From NCBI GenBank assembly GCA_016845145.1, contig JAERTE010000112.1:62001-126000 (forward strand): 64,000 bases of DNA, in the 5' to 3' direction. How positions within the stretch are numbered: the first letter of the stretch is position 1; every line of letters starts with the position of its first letter. The notes beneath the pieces are model-generated. The model was not told the DNA's origin. It did not search any database and saw only the letters and a list, made by a program, of their open reading frames with translations. The position numbers and the translations under genes are program-made. The DNA comes from Rhodospirillaceae bacterium. Lineage in GTDB: Bacteria > Pseudomonadota > Alphaproteobacteria > Rhodospirillales > Casp-alpha2. This document shows positions 42,821-51,127 of this stretch, in pieces.

Positions 42821-43147
42821 TCAACCTCTCGAAGATAGGGTGGCCGATCCATGATCGGACGGTTTTTCAGTATCAAGCGTTTCTGGTACAGGATCGAAAC
42901 CCGATCCACCCCAGGGGTGGCAACTGCAGACTCGTTTGGCGGCAAGCCACGTGCCGGAAACCGGACCATGGCGCTCCACGGCTTCCATGGCATAGGCGGA
43001 GCAGCCAGGCAGGTAGCGGCAATTGTGGCCGAGCAAAGGCGAGATCAGCAGCTGATAGCCGCGGATCAAAACCTTTAACAGCCCTTGAATGGCGCTTCTT
43101 GCCACTGTTTCCCCCTGGGTTCCCCCCTGGTTAATCCTGACGCTCAT
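42821..43147 (-). CDS. yidD: membrane protein insertion efficiency factor YidD
   Basis: A 108-residue membrane-associated protein that helps YidC. The family core is [35 protein letters not shown] and [21 protein letters not shown], with the conserved cysteines. Start is uncertain: ATG at 43147 overlaps rnpA by 17 bases, while GTG at 43105 lies after a purine-rich GGGGGAAACA. The core is unaffected. It is located between rnpA and yidC as usual. Confidence 0.9.
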   Translation of the reverse strand: MSVRINQGGTQGETVARSAIQGLLKVLIRGYQLLISPLLGHNCRYLPGCSAYAMEAVERHGPVSGTWLAAKRVCSCHPWGGSGFDPVPETLDTEKPSDHGSATLSSRG

Positions 43148-43580
43148 TGGAATAGCAATCGAGCTTCCTGAGCGCCGTTTTCAAATCCTTCACCAAATTC
43201 GGGAACGAGCGTCTCAGCGTTCCTTGGCGTCCGATAATGACGAAATCCCATCCGGCGCGACCATGCGCTGGTAGGACCTGGCCGGCTACGGCACGCAACC
43301 GGCGCTTGGCGCGGTTGCGGCTGACGGCGTTGCCGACCTTGCGGCTGACGGTGTAACCCACACGGGGCCCAGACGCCAGTCCAGATTTACCATCAGACGC
43401 CTGTCCGGATTTGTCATCAAGCGCCGCTACGCAACCGCTTTCGTCGGCTTCTTGACGCTTGGCTTGCAGCACCAGACCGGGCGTTGCCCATTTTCGGCCC
43501 TTGCGCGCCACGCGCAAAAACTGCCGACGCTTCTTCAAGCGCGGCAGCTCTGAAATCCGGCTAGATGAAGATGCGCTCAC
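43131..43580 (-). CDS. rnpA: ribonuclease P protein component
   Basis: A 149-residue basic protein that works with M1 RNA to mature tRNA 5' ends. The RNR motif is in [11 protein letters not shown], and the N terminus [20 protein letters not shown] is typical. About 25 residues, which include DDKSGQAS and DGKSGLAS, are inserted between the first and second strands of the fold; they come from two tandem 24-base units. GTG start at 43580 follows AGGGGG by six bases. It lies 33 bases downstream of rpmH. Confidence 0.95.
   Translation of the reverse strand: MSASSSSRISELPRLKKRRQFLRVARKGRKWATPGLVLQAKRQEADESGCVAALDDKSGQASDGKSGLASGPRVGYTVSRKVGNAVSRNRAKRRLRAVAGQVLPAHGRAGWDFVIIGRQGTLRRSFPNLVKDLKTALRKLDCYSNERQD
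43372..43419 (-). repeat. tandem 24-base duplication inside rnpA
   Basis: Units 43372-43395 and 43396-43419 are nearly identical, differing at four positions or so. They encode the eight-residue repeats DDKSGQAS and DGKSGLAS. This in-frame duplication lies in a loop of RnpA and leaves the RNR motif intact. Confidence 0.8.
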
Positions 43581-43613
43581 GCGACACCCCCTGGCGACCC
43601 CAAAGCGTCGCGA

Positions 43614-43748
43614 TCAGGCGGACAGGCGCTTGCGTCCCTTGCTGCGGCGGTGAGCCAGAACACGGCGGCCACCGACAGTCGCCATACGGCTGCGAAAGCC
43701 ATGGCGACGCTTGCGGATCAGTCTACTGGGTTGGTACGTACGCTTCAC
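43614..43748 (-). CDS. rpmH: 50S ribosomal protein L34
   Basis: A 44-residue highly basic ribosomal protein. The start is GTG at 43748, giving VKRTYQPS in place of MKRTYQPS, followed by [13 protein letters not shown] and [22 protein letters not shown] lies six bases before the GTG. A near-consensus sigma-70 promoter is at 43780-43808, about 30 bases upstream. It is the first gene of the cluster. Confidence 0.97.
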   Translation of the reverse strand: MKRTYQPSRLIRKRRHGFRSRMATVGGRRVLAHRRSKGRKRLSA

Positions 43749-43779
43749 GGGTTTGCTCCGCTTGAGTAAATTCGCCCGG

Positions 43780-43808
43780 TGTATACGGGCTTGAGCGACG
43801 TAAGTCAA
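43780..43808 (-). promoter_or_regulatory. sigma-70 promoter of the rpmH cluster
   Basis: On the minus strand TTGACT (43803-43808) and TATACA (43780-43785) are separated by exactly 17 bases, five of six positions matching consensus at each. The start point should fall near 43773, leaving a leader of about 25 bases before rpmH. A strong constitutive promoter is expected for this ribosomal gene. Confidence 0.75.
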
Positions 43809-43922
43809 CGCTTGGCGTGCTAGGTTTTTAGCCGGTCACTTAACTTTCACATGAACGTTATTGGCAAAGCCCGCTCTCGCATGGTTGTTAGCATCATATC
43901 GAGTGTATAGATTGAGGTTGTC

Positions 43923-44684
43923 ATGAGCAGCGAAACCCAGGCATCTTCGGATTCCGTCGAGCAATCCCCAAAAAGCAAACCTTCCATTGGGCGGCTATTG
44001 CCGTTGTTGGTGTTGGTTGCCGGTATCGTGGCGTTTTTCGCGCTTGGCGGCGCCGATTACCTGTCATTCGACGCGCTGAGCCGCCATCGCACTGACCTGC
44101 TGCAGTGGACAGAGCAAAATCGCGTACTTGCGGTGGTTGTTTTTATTCTTGGCTATGCCGCCGTTGTCGCTTTCTCACTGCCCGGCGCGACCTGGATGAC
44201 CTTGGGCGGCGGTTTTCTGTTCGGCGTTGTTGGCGGTACGATGATGGTTGTCAGTGCTGCAACGCTGGGCGCGATCGCCATCTTCCTGATCGCGCGCTAT
44301 GCCCTGGCCGACTATTTCCATGCCAAAATGGGCGCTTCGATCCGCAAAATGGAAGCCGGTTTTCAAGATAACGCCATGAGCTATCTACTGTTTTTGCGCT
44401 TAGTGCCGGTATTTCCGTTCTGGCTGGTCAATCTTGTGCCCGCGTTTTTGGGTGTGCCGCTCAGGACCTACGCTATCGGCACCTTCATCGGCATCATTCC
44501 CGGCAGCGCGGTTTACGTGAGTGTCGGCAACGGATTGGGCGCGGTATTCGATGCCGGCGGCACGCCGGATATGGGGATCATCTTCAAGCCCGAAATTTTG
44601 GGCCCGATCGTTGGTTTGGCGGTTTTGGCGTTGGTGCCGATCCTGCACAAGAAGTTTAAGAAAAATAAAAGCGAAGAGGCCTGA
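43923..44684 (+). CDS. TVP38/TMEM64 family membrane protein
   Basis: A 253-residue inner-membrane protein of the DedA/SNARE-associated superfamily. Hydrophobic segments occur near residues 23-40, 58-80, 83-108, 141-170 and 215-238. Family blocks are FSLPGATWMTLGGGFLFG and FLRLVPVFPFWLVNLVPAFLGVPLRTY, with the second quoted here only by position (about 157-185). Members are thought to move lipids or solutes across the membrane. It ends one base before the flavoprotein gene, and this pair is common in proteobacteria and cyanobacteria. Confidence 0.9.
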   Translation: MSSETQASSDSVEQSPKSKPSIGRLLPLLVLVAGIVAFFALGGADYLSFDALSRHRTDLLQWTEQNRVLAVVVFILGYAAVVAFSLPGATWMTLGGGFLFGVVGGTMMVVSAATLGAIAIFLIARYALADYFHAKMGASIRKMEAGFQDNAMSYLLFLRLVPVFPFWLVNLVPAFLGVPLRTYAIGTFIGIIPGSAVYVSVGNGLGAVFDAGGTPDMGIIFKPEILGPIVGLAVLALVPILHKKFKKNKSEEA

Positions 44685-44685
44685 C

Positions 44686-46119
44686 ATGGCGGACGGATCG
44701 AACATTCTGAACGTCGATATCTGCGTGATCGGCGCCGGGTCCGGCGGGTTGTCGGTGGCCGCCGGTGCATCGCAAATGGGCGCGAGCACGGTATTGATCG
44801 AAAAGCATAAAATGGGTGGCGATTGCCTGAACACCGGGTGTGTGCCGTCCAAGGCATTGCTGGCGGCTGGGCACGCGGCGCAGGCTGTACGCCATGCCGG
44901 GCGCTTTGGCGTCGGTGCGGAGCTCGGCAACATCGATGCCGGTGGTGTGTTCGGCCACGTCAACAAAACCATCGGCGCCATCGCACCCATGGACTCCGTC
45001 GAGCGCTTCGAGGGGCTTGGGGTCAATGTGATAGAGGCCGAAGGGAAGTTTGTCGGCCCCAAGGAAGTTGAAGCCGGCGGCAAGCGTATCCGTGCCAGGC
45101 GGTTTGTCATCGCCACCGGGTCGTCGGCTTTCGTGCCGCCGGTGCCGGGCATTGATGAAGTGGACTATCTCACAAACGAAACCGTATTCGAGCAATCCAG
45201 CCTGCCAGAGCATCTGATTGTAATGGGCGGTGGGCCGATCGGCATTGAACTGGCGCAAGCGCACCGGCAGTTGGGCTGCAAGGTGACGGTGCTGGAGATG
45301 TTCTCGATCATGCCCAAGGACGACCCGGAACTTGTCGACGTGGTACGCCAGCGATTGATCTCGGAAGGTATCGATATCCGTGAGAACGGTCGCGTCAATA
45401 AGATCGAGAAGTCCCCGTCCGGTGTGCGCGTCATCGCCGAATGCGACGGCAAGGAAGAAACGTTCGACGGTGATCGGCTTTTGGTTGCTGCCGGCAGACG
45501 CCCCAATGTGAATGGCCTTGGGCTGGAAGAAGCCGGTGTCAAATTTGCGCCCATGGGCATTGAGGTTGACGACCGCATGCGCACATCGAACAAGAAGATA
45601 TTTGCGATCGGTGATGTGGCGGGCGGTTATCAATTCACTCATGTGGCCGGTTACCACGCCGGCGTGGTGATAAAAAACGCACTGTTCCGCATGCCGGCCA
45701 AGGCCGACCACCGCACCGTGCCATGGGTCACCTATACTACGCCCGAAGTGGCGCAAGTGGGTTTAACGGAAGCCCAAGCGCGTGAGCAGGGGCACGATAT
45801 CCGCGTTTTGCGCTGGCCGTTCCATGAAAACGACCGCGCCCAGGCCGAAGGCGAGACTGACGGCTTGGTAAAGGCCATCGTCACGCCCAAGGGTAAGATT
45901 TTGGGTTGCGGCATCGCCGGACCGCACGCCGGCGAGTTGATCCATACCTGGGGATTGGCGCTCAGCCAGAACATCAAGGTCGGTGCCGTGGCGCAAATGA
46001 TCGCCCCATACCCGACCCTGGGCGAGGCCTCTAAACGGGCTGCGGGCAGCTTTTACACGCCGTCGCTATTCAGCGAAAAAACCCGAAAGATCGTCCGGTT
46101 CTTGGCGAAATTCGGTTAG
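44686..46119 (+). CDS. FAD-dependent pyridine nucleotide-disulfide oxidoreductase (mercuric-reductase-like)
   Basis: A 477-residue flavoprotein of the dihydrolipoamide dehydrogenase/mercuric reductase family. The FAD site is VIGAGSGGLSVAAGASQMG, the redox disulfide is C-x4-C in GGDCLNTGCVPSK, and the NAD(P) site is VMGGGPIGIELAQAH. The C-terminal interface has the active-site-like HTWGLA, but there is no C-terminal Cys pair for mercury and no N-terminal metal domain. ATG at 44686 is chosen since the longer in-frame start lies within the TVP38 gene. The substrate is unknown, and mercury is unlikely. Confidence 0.88.
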   Translation: MADGSNILNVDICVIGAGSGGLSVAAGASQMGASTVLIEKHKMGGDCLNTGCVPSKALLAAGHAAQAVRHAGRFGVGAELGNIDAGGVFGHVNKTIGAIAPMDSVERFEGLGVNVIEAEGKFVGPKEVEAGGKRIRARRFVIATGSSAFVPPVPGIDEVDYLTNETVFEQSSLPEHLIVMGGGPIGIELAQAHRQLGCKVTVLEMFSIMPKDDPELVDVVRQRLISEGIDIRENGRVNKIEKSPSGVRVIAECDGKEETFDGDRLLVAAGRRPNVNGLGLEEAGVKFAPMGIEVDDRMRTSNKKIFAIGDVAGGYQFTHVAGYHAGVVIKNALFRMPAKADHRTVPWVTYTTPEVAQVGLTEAQAREQGHDIRVLRWPFHENDRAQAEGETDGLVKAIVTPKGKILGCGIAGPHAGELIHTWGLALSQNIKVGAVAQMIAPYPTLGEASKRAAGSFYTPSLFSEKTRKIVRFLAKFG

Positions 46120-46159
46120 GATCGAGGCCGCCTTAGAAAACCCGGGAGCCAAAAACCGC

Positions 46160-47563
46160 ATGGCTGATGACCGCACCGCTCTGCCGCCACTGTTTACCAG
46201 CCTGTCGGCGCGGCTGCTGATCTTGACCGTTCTGTTCGTCATGCTGGCGGAATTCCTGATCTGGGCCCCGTCGATATCCCGTTTCCGCAAGACCTATATG
46301 GAAGAACATGTGTTGCGCGCCCATCTCGCCACGCTGGCGCTGGAGGCCATGCCGGAAAAGGCACCTGACCGGCAATTGGAAGAGGCGTTGCTCGAACAAA
46401 CCGATGTCCACGGCATTGTTCTGAAAGGTCCCGAACGACGGACTTTAATGCTTGCCAATGATATGCCGCCGAATGTCGATGAGGTGATTGATCTCAGGCA
46501 GGGCGGTTTTTTCGGCTGGATCAGCGATGCCTTCATGGCGCTGAGCCAAGATGAGAACCGCGTGCTCCGCATTATCGGCACGTCGCCCAAACGCGCAGAC
46601 GTGACGGTCGAGGTGCTGATGGATGAGACGCCGATGCGCGAGGCCATGTATGCATTTTCGGCCCGCATCCTGCAGCTTTCCATCGTTATCTCGTTCTTCA
46701 CGGCGGGGTTGGTCTACTTGAGTTTACGATGGCTTATGGTGCGGCCGATCCAACGTATCACGTCATCCATCACCGCCTTTCGGCGCGCCCCCGAAGACGC
46801 GACGCGGGAGTTGCGGGCGTCGAACCGATCCGACGAGATCGGCATGACGGAGCGGGAACTGGCGAAAATGCAGGGCGAACTGCGTCAGGCCTTGGGCCAA
46901 AAGGAACGGCTGGCTACGCTTGGCGCGGCAGTAGCCAAGATCAATCACGATCTCCGCAACAGCTTGGCCACGGCCGTATTGGCGTTTGACCGGCTGGCGA
47001 CGATAGATGACCCCGAGGTCAAAAGCGTATTGCCGAGGCTCTACAACGCCGTCGATCGCGCCGTGCAGCTTTGCAGCCAGACATTGGATTATGCCGGTGA
47101 AGCGGCGCCGGAACTGAAGCCTTCATTGTTCCATCTGCAGGAACTGGTAAACGAAGCGGGTGCCGCATACCGCGAGGCCGACAGTGACGACCGCGTTATC
47201 GCACTCAAGAACAGCATAGATTTCAGTGTCGATTTGGAGGCCGATCGGGCGCAATTATATCGGGTGTTTTCCAACTTGATCAGCAACGCGCGTGAAGCTG
47301 GTGCGACAGTCATGCAGGTGGTTGCCGCAAAAGACCACGAACAGGTTATTATCGATCTCACCGATGACGGCTCAGGGTTTTCCGAGAAAGCTCGCGCCAA
47401 GCTGTTCCAACCTTTTGCAGGCTCGGCGCGGCAGGGCGGCACCGGGTTGGGATTGGTTATCGTGCGCGATGTTCTCCGCGCGCATGGCGGTGATATTGAG
47501 CTTGTCGATACAGGGCCTGACGGCACCCATTTTCGTATTTCCTTGCCCAATCGAAACAGCTAA
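46160..47563 (+). CDS. orphan membrane sensor histidine kinase
   Basis: A 467-residue two-helix sensor kinase. The first membrane helix lies at 18-40, a periplasmic sensor of about 125 residues follows, the second helix is at 175-195, then a HAMP domain (WLMVRPIQRITSSITAFRRA). The H-box is INHDLRNSLATA, with N in the fourth position rather than E, and the ATPase has NLISNAREAG, DDGSGF and GTGLGLVIVRDVLRAHGG. No response regulator is adjacent. The unusual H-box puts it near HPK7/NtrB-like groups. Ligand unknown. Confidence 0.88.
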   Translation: MADDRTALPPLFTSLSARLLILTVLFVMLAEFLIWAPSISRFRKTYMEEHVLRAHLATLALEAMPEKAPDRQLEEALLEQTDVHGIVLKGPERRTLMLANDMPPNVDEVIDLRQGGFFGWISDAFMALSQDENRVLRIIGTSPKRADVTVEVLMDETPMREAMYAFSARILQLSIVISFFTAGLVYLSLRWLMVRPIQRITSSITAFRRAPEDATRELRASNRSDEIGMTERELAKMQGELRQALGQKERLATLGAAVAKINHDLRNSLATAVLAFDRLATIDDPEVKSVLPRLYNAVDRAVQLCSQTLDYAGEAAPELKPSLFHLQELVNEAGAAYREADSDDRVIALKNSIDFSVDLEADRAQLYRVFSNLISNAREAGATVMQVVAAKDHEQVIIDLTDDGSGFSEKARAKLFQPFAGSARQGGTGLGLVIVRDVLRAHGGDIELVDTGPDGTHFRISLPNRNS

Positions 47564-47609
47564 TCGCAACAGTTGATTTGTGGCGTTGGCAGTGTAGGCT
47601 CGGCGCACC

Positions 47610-48395
47610 ATGACCGCAAAATGGGATCCGCAACAATACCTCAAATTCTCCGGGCCGCGTTTGCGTCCGGCATTGGATTTGCTGGCGCAGATTGCCGTTG
47701 AGAACGTCCGCACGGTCTATGATCTCGGTTGCGGACCCGGCAACCTGACGAGTTTTTTCAAGGATCGCTGGCCCGAGGCAGACATTATCGGCATCGATGC
47801 TTCCGTGGAGATGCTTGATCGCGCCCGTGAGGCCCATGACCCTGCCGGCGGCCCGCAAATTCAATGGCAGCAAGCCGATTTGACGAATTGGCGGCCCGAT
47901 GCACCCGCCGATGTTCTCTATTCCAATGCCGCGCTGCAATGGGTCGATGATCACAAGAACTTGTTGCCTGGATTGGCGCGAAATCTCCGCGATGGCGGTG
48001 TGCTGGCGGTGCAGATGCCGCGAAATCACAAGGCCCCGTCACATGCTTTGATGATAGATACGATCGAGGCGAGCCCGTGGGCCGATAAGATACGTGGTGC
48101 GCGAGGCCTGCCCCCGGTGATGGAGCCAGAAGACTACTATGATCTGCTGCGACCACACGTGAGCCAGTTGAACATCTGGGAAAGCGAATTTCTTCAGGTG
48201 CTGGAAGGTGACAATGCGGTGGCAGAGTGGACCAAGGGTTCGGCCTTGAAGCCCTACCTCGACGCCCTGGACGAAGACCAGCGCCAAGTTTTCTTCGATG
48301 ACTATTCTGTCCGTATGAAAGAGGCCTACCCAAAGCGTGCCGACGGCAAAACGCTATTTCCATTCCGCCGGATTTTCATTGTCGCGACACGTTAA
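47610..48395 (+). CDS. tam: trans-aconitate 2-methyltransferase
   Basis: A 261-residue SAM-dependent methyltransferase. The SAM loop is VYDLGCGPGNLTSFFKDRWP, and the N-terminal KWDPQQYLKFSGPRLRPALD and VLYSNAALQWVDDH match Tam, which methylates trans-aconitate, an inhibitor of aconitase. The C-terminal KEAYPKRADGKTLFPFRRIF is the usual ending. It converges with the amine oxidase gene, with a four-base overlap. Confidence 0.9.
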   Translation: MTAKWDPQQYLKFSGPRLRPALDLLAQIAVENVRTVYDLGCGPGNLTSFFKDRWPEADIIGIDASVEMLDRAREAHDPAGGPQIQWQQADLTNWRPDAPADVLYSNAALQWVDDHKNLLPGLARNLRDGGVLAVQMPRNHKAPSHALMIDTIEASPWADKIRGARGLPPVMEPEDYYDLLRPHVSQLNIWESEFLQVLEGDNAVAEWTKGSALKPYLDALDEDQRQVFFDDYSVRMKEAYPKRADGKTLFPFRRIFIVATR

Positions 48396-49462
48396 CCAAG
48401 GCGTTCGATACAGGCCTCAGCCGCCTCCAATGCACCTTCTAAATATCCACCCTCTGTCGGAGCCACTTCCGTGCCCGCGAAATGCAGGCGGTTTTGCCAA
48501 AGACCCAAAAGCGGTCCCGGCATGCCGTAGGCCGGGTGATGGTCTAGAACCGCATGGTCTTGTTCCGTGGCGGTTTCCGCATCCAACGCCCAATCTTTAT
48601 AGATGAGATCAACGGGGGTTGCGGCATCTGGCCCAAACAAAGCGACCATTTGATCCAAGGCGGCGTGTTTTAGCGCTTCGGCATTTCCTCGGCGACGTTC
48701 AACCGGTGTGCCGACGAATCCGAATAAAGCGCCGACGGCGTTGTCCATCGGCGAGGCATCGTGGATTTCCATCAATGGCCCTTGGTGGCTGATGGCATCA
48801 CCCGATAGTCCATGGGTTCTCCAAAACGGCGACTCATAAATCGCAATGACTTTGGCGTGGCCCGCCATCCAGGTCGGCGTTCGGCGCATGGCTGCGCATG
48901 CATCAGCCGGAAATTCGGGACCGGCAGTGATGCTCACATCAACGAGCCGCGGCGGCAGTGCAAAAACCACCTTTCGCGCTTGTTCAATTATCGGTCCGTC
49001 AGGGCCAGAGACGCTAAGACGGATCAATTCTCCTTCGTCGGAAATGCGGATCACCGCGTGTTCTTGGTGAAGACGTTCTCTCGGTAGACAAGCAGCCAAC
49101 GCGTTGGTCAGCGCACCGATACCGCCCGCGATGCGGAGTGCTCCGGCCATGGTTGAGAAGGTCAGGTCGCGACGAACCGATCCGGTCTCATCTTGAAATA
49201 CGAGATTGCCGTCGGCGTATTGGGAGAAGAGTTTTAAGTCAAATTTCTCTGCCGCAGCCAGCATGCGCTCGTTGTGCGGCCAAATCCAAGCGGGGCCGAG
49301 ATCGTATTGAATTTTGGCGCCACTTGCCGGAACCGAAAGCACCCGGCCGCCCAAGCGTTTGCGAGCTTCGAACAGGGTCCAATCACACCCCAATCGCGTG
49401 AGCCCGTCAGCGATCGCTAATCCACTCAGCCCACCGCCGACGATGGCAACGTCGATTGTCAT
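48392..49462 (-). CDS. FAD-dependent amine oxidase
   Basis: A 356-residue flavin amine oxidase-like protein. FAD-binding motifs are IVGGGLSGLAIADGLTRLG and LFEARKRLGGRVLSV at the N terminus, and HFAGTEVAPTEGGYLEGALEA at the C terminus. The length is short for a monoamine oxidase. ATG at 49462 is chosen; it overlaps the cupin stop by four bases. Location within the cupin-dehydrogenase-amidase-GGT set suggests amine catabolism, but the substrate is unknown. Confidence 0.87.
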   Translation of the reverse strand: MTIDVAIVGGGLSGLAIADGLTRLGCDWTLFEARKRLGGRVLSVPASGAKIQYDLGPAWIWPHNERMLAAAEKFDLKLFSQYADGNLVFQDETGSVRRDLTFSTMAGALRIAGGIGALTNALAACLPRERLHQEHAVIRISDEGELIRLSVSGPDGPIIEQARKVVFALPPRLVDVSITAGPEFPADACAAMRRTPTWMAGHAKVIAIYESPFWRTHGLSGDAISHQGPLMEIHDASPMDNAVGALFGFVGTPVERRRGNAEALKHAALDQMVALFGPDAATPVDLIYKDWALDAETATEQDHAVLDHHPAYGMPGPLLGLWQNRLHFAGTEVAPTEGGYLEGALEAAEACIERLG

Positions 49463-50133
49463 GTAGCGGTTGCGATCTGACTTAAGTGGCCGGATTTGAT
49501 CCACACTTTGGCACCACTGCCGGCCGCACGAACGGGAACACTTCCGCCTGGCGGCAATCGCAACCAATCCCATTTTCCGAAGGCCTTGCCGTCATGATTG
49601 AAGCCGCCATCGATGACGAACGCCTCAAGCCCGCCGTCGGCATCCAAGTCGATTTCGCCATTCGGCAGCCATTTCTCTATCCGCACCCGTTCGCGCTTAT
49701 CATCAAACAACGGCATCTCCGCAATGCCTGTGCGCCCTGCGACATCGACGAAGTATGATTTCGTCGTATCGATCAAAACAAAGGAACGATCTTCGGGCGC
49801 GAATTGGTGCAGTTTGACAAGTATTGTGCAGCCTGTGGATGTCGCAGGTGTATGGCTTGAACTTGGTGGGTTGCGAACGTAATACCCGGTCGGATAGTCA
49901 CCGTGCTCGTCTTGGAAAACGCCCTCCAGAACGAAAAACTCTTCGCCGCCGCCATGCATGTGCGGAGAGAATGAGCTGCCGGGCGCGAACCGGACTACCG
50001 TAGTCGCACGCGCGACTTCATCGCCGATCCGGTCCAACATTTTCCTCTCAACGCCGGCCATCGGCGAAGGCACCCAGGCGTTTTCAGCGTCAAAAACAGC
50101 CGCTGGGCAGTCAAAGTCCGCGTTCAATTTCAT
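49459..50133 (-). CDS. ChrR-like cupin protein
   Basis: A 224-residue two-domain cupin. The first domain carries the metal motif SPHMHGGGEEFFVLEGVF, with two His and two Glu. The second domain is degenerate. The layout resembles the ChrR anti-sigma cupin family, but the N-terminal zinc-binding domain is absent, so it is not an anti-sigma factor. It may be a dioxygenase or an accessory protein for the oxidase next door. It overlaps the amine oxidase by four bases and starts 49 bases after the dehydrogenase stop. Confidence 0.82.
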   Translation of the reverse strand: MKLNADFDCPAAVFDAENAWVPSPMAGVERKMLDRIGDEVARATTVVRFAPGSSFSPHMHGGGEEFFVLEGVFQDEHGDYPTGYYVRNPPSSSHTPATSTGCTILVKLHQFAPEDRSFVLIDTTKSYFVDVAGRTGIAEMPLFDDKRERVRIEKWLPNGEIDLDADGGLEAFVIDGGFNHDGKAFGKWDWLRLPPGGSVPVRAAGSGAKVWIKSGHLSQIATAT

Positions 50134-50182
50134 AGGGTTTTCCTGTTGGCATAAGTTGTTGTGTCACCCGATTGGTCGGTGA

Positions 50183-51088
50183 TTACTTTTCTAAGAAACT
50201 TGGCGTGAGCCCCGCGTCTTCGGCGGCATTCATTGACATGCCGGTCCAATCAATTTCGCCGCGCCCCTTGGCGACGGCACTTGCAAAGCGGTCGGCCAGC
50301 AGGCTGGCAAGCGGCATAGGCGTGTCGCTGGCTGCAGCCGCCTTCAAACCAAGCCCGATATCCTTGCGTGCCAATTCCATCTTGAATCCTGGCGGCACAA
50401 AGGCCTGATCGCAGATGAAATTGCCGTAGTTGGTATAAATCGGGCAGGCGAAGATCGAGTCCGAAATCATCGCCTGCAGGGCGGCGGGATCGACACCGTT
50501 CTTCTCAGCCAGGGCGAAAGCCTCGCCCATGGCTTCAATGGCCGATGCGATCATGAAGTTGCCTGCGATCTTGGCCAAGTGCGCCGCCGCCGGGTCGTCA
50601 CCGAACTCGTACACTGCTTGGCCGAGATCTTTGAGAACGGGGCGGACACGGTTTGTAGGCTCTTCAGCGCCGGACAGCGCGATCCACATCATGCCCGCCG
50701 CTGCGGCGACGGGGCGGCCAAATACCGGGGCGGCGACAAAATGCGACCCGGCTTCGGCGTGCTTTTCCGCAAGCGCCTTGGCGAGATCGACGGAGATCGT
50801 GCTCATTGATAGGTGTACGCCGTTTTTGCCCAAAGCATCCCAAAAACCATCCTCGCCAACGACCGCCCATTCAAGCACCTCGTCATTGGAGAGCGTTGTA
50901 AGCACAATTCCGCCGATCTCGACAGCATCCGCTGGGGGCGTCGCCAGGGTGGCACCCTTATCCACTAACGGGCGGGCCTTCTCGCTCGTGCGGTTGTAGA
51001 CACGCACGGTGTAACCGATTTCAAGAAGCCTCTCGGCCATGGCAAATCCCATGCCGCCGAGGCCGACAATGCTGATGGTCTTGGTCAT
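50183..51088 (-). CDS. 3-hydroxyisobutyrate dehydrogenase family protein
   Basis: A 301-residue beta-hydroxyacid dehydrogenase. NAD(P) binding is at ISIVGLGGMGFAMAERLLE. The central block is AAPVFGRPVAAAAGMMWIALSG, and the catalytic Lys is in HLAKIAGNFMIASAIEAMGEA. It reduces or oxidises a small hydroxyacid or semialdehyde; relatives include tartronate semialdehyde reductase and imine reductase-type enzymes, so the substrate is uncertain. It sits between the amidase (39 bases) and cupin genes. Confidence 0.88.
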   Translation of the reverse strand: MTKTISIVGLGGMGFAMAERLLEIGYTVRVYNRTSEKARPLVDKGATLATPPADAVEIGGIVLTTLSNDEVLEWAVVGEDGFWDALGKNGVHLSMSTISVDLAKALAEKHAEAGSHFVAAPVFGRPVAAAAGMMWIALSGAEEPTNRVRPVLKDLGQAVYEFGDDPAAAHLAKIAGNFMIASAIEAMGEAFALAEKNGVDPAALQAMISDSIFACPIYTNYGNFICDQAFVPPGFKMELARKDIGLGLKAAAASDTPMPLASLLADRFASAVAKGRGEIDWTGMSMNAAEDAGLTPSFLEK

Positions 51089-51127
51089 TGATTCAATCCT
51101 TTGGGTGGTTGGAAGTCGAAACAGGCT

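Noticed and set aside
43809-43922. Replication origin beside rpmH
   Set aside because: rpmH is near the origin in some bacteria, but I see no DnaA boxes (TTATCCACA-like) and no dnaA or dnaN gene here.
44686-46119. Mercuric reductase (merA)
   Set aside because: The flavoprotein core fits, but there is no C-terminal Cys pair and no N-terminal heavy-metal domain, nor other mer genes.
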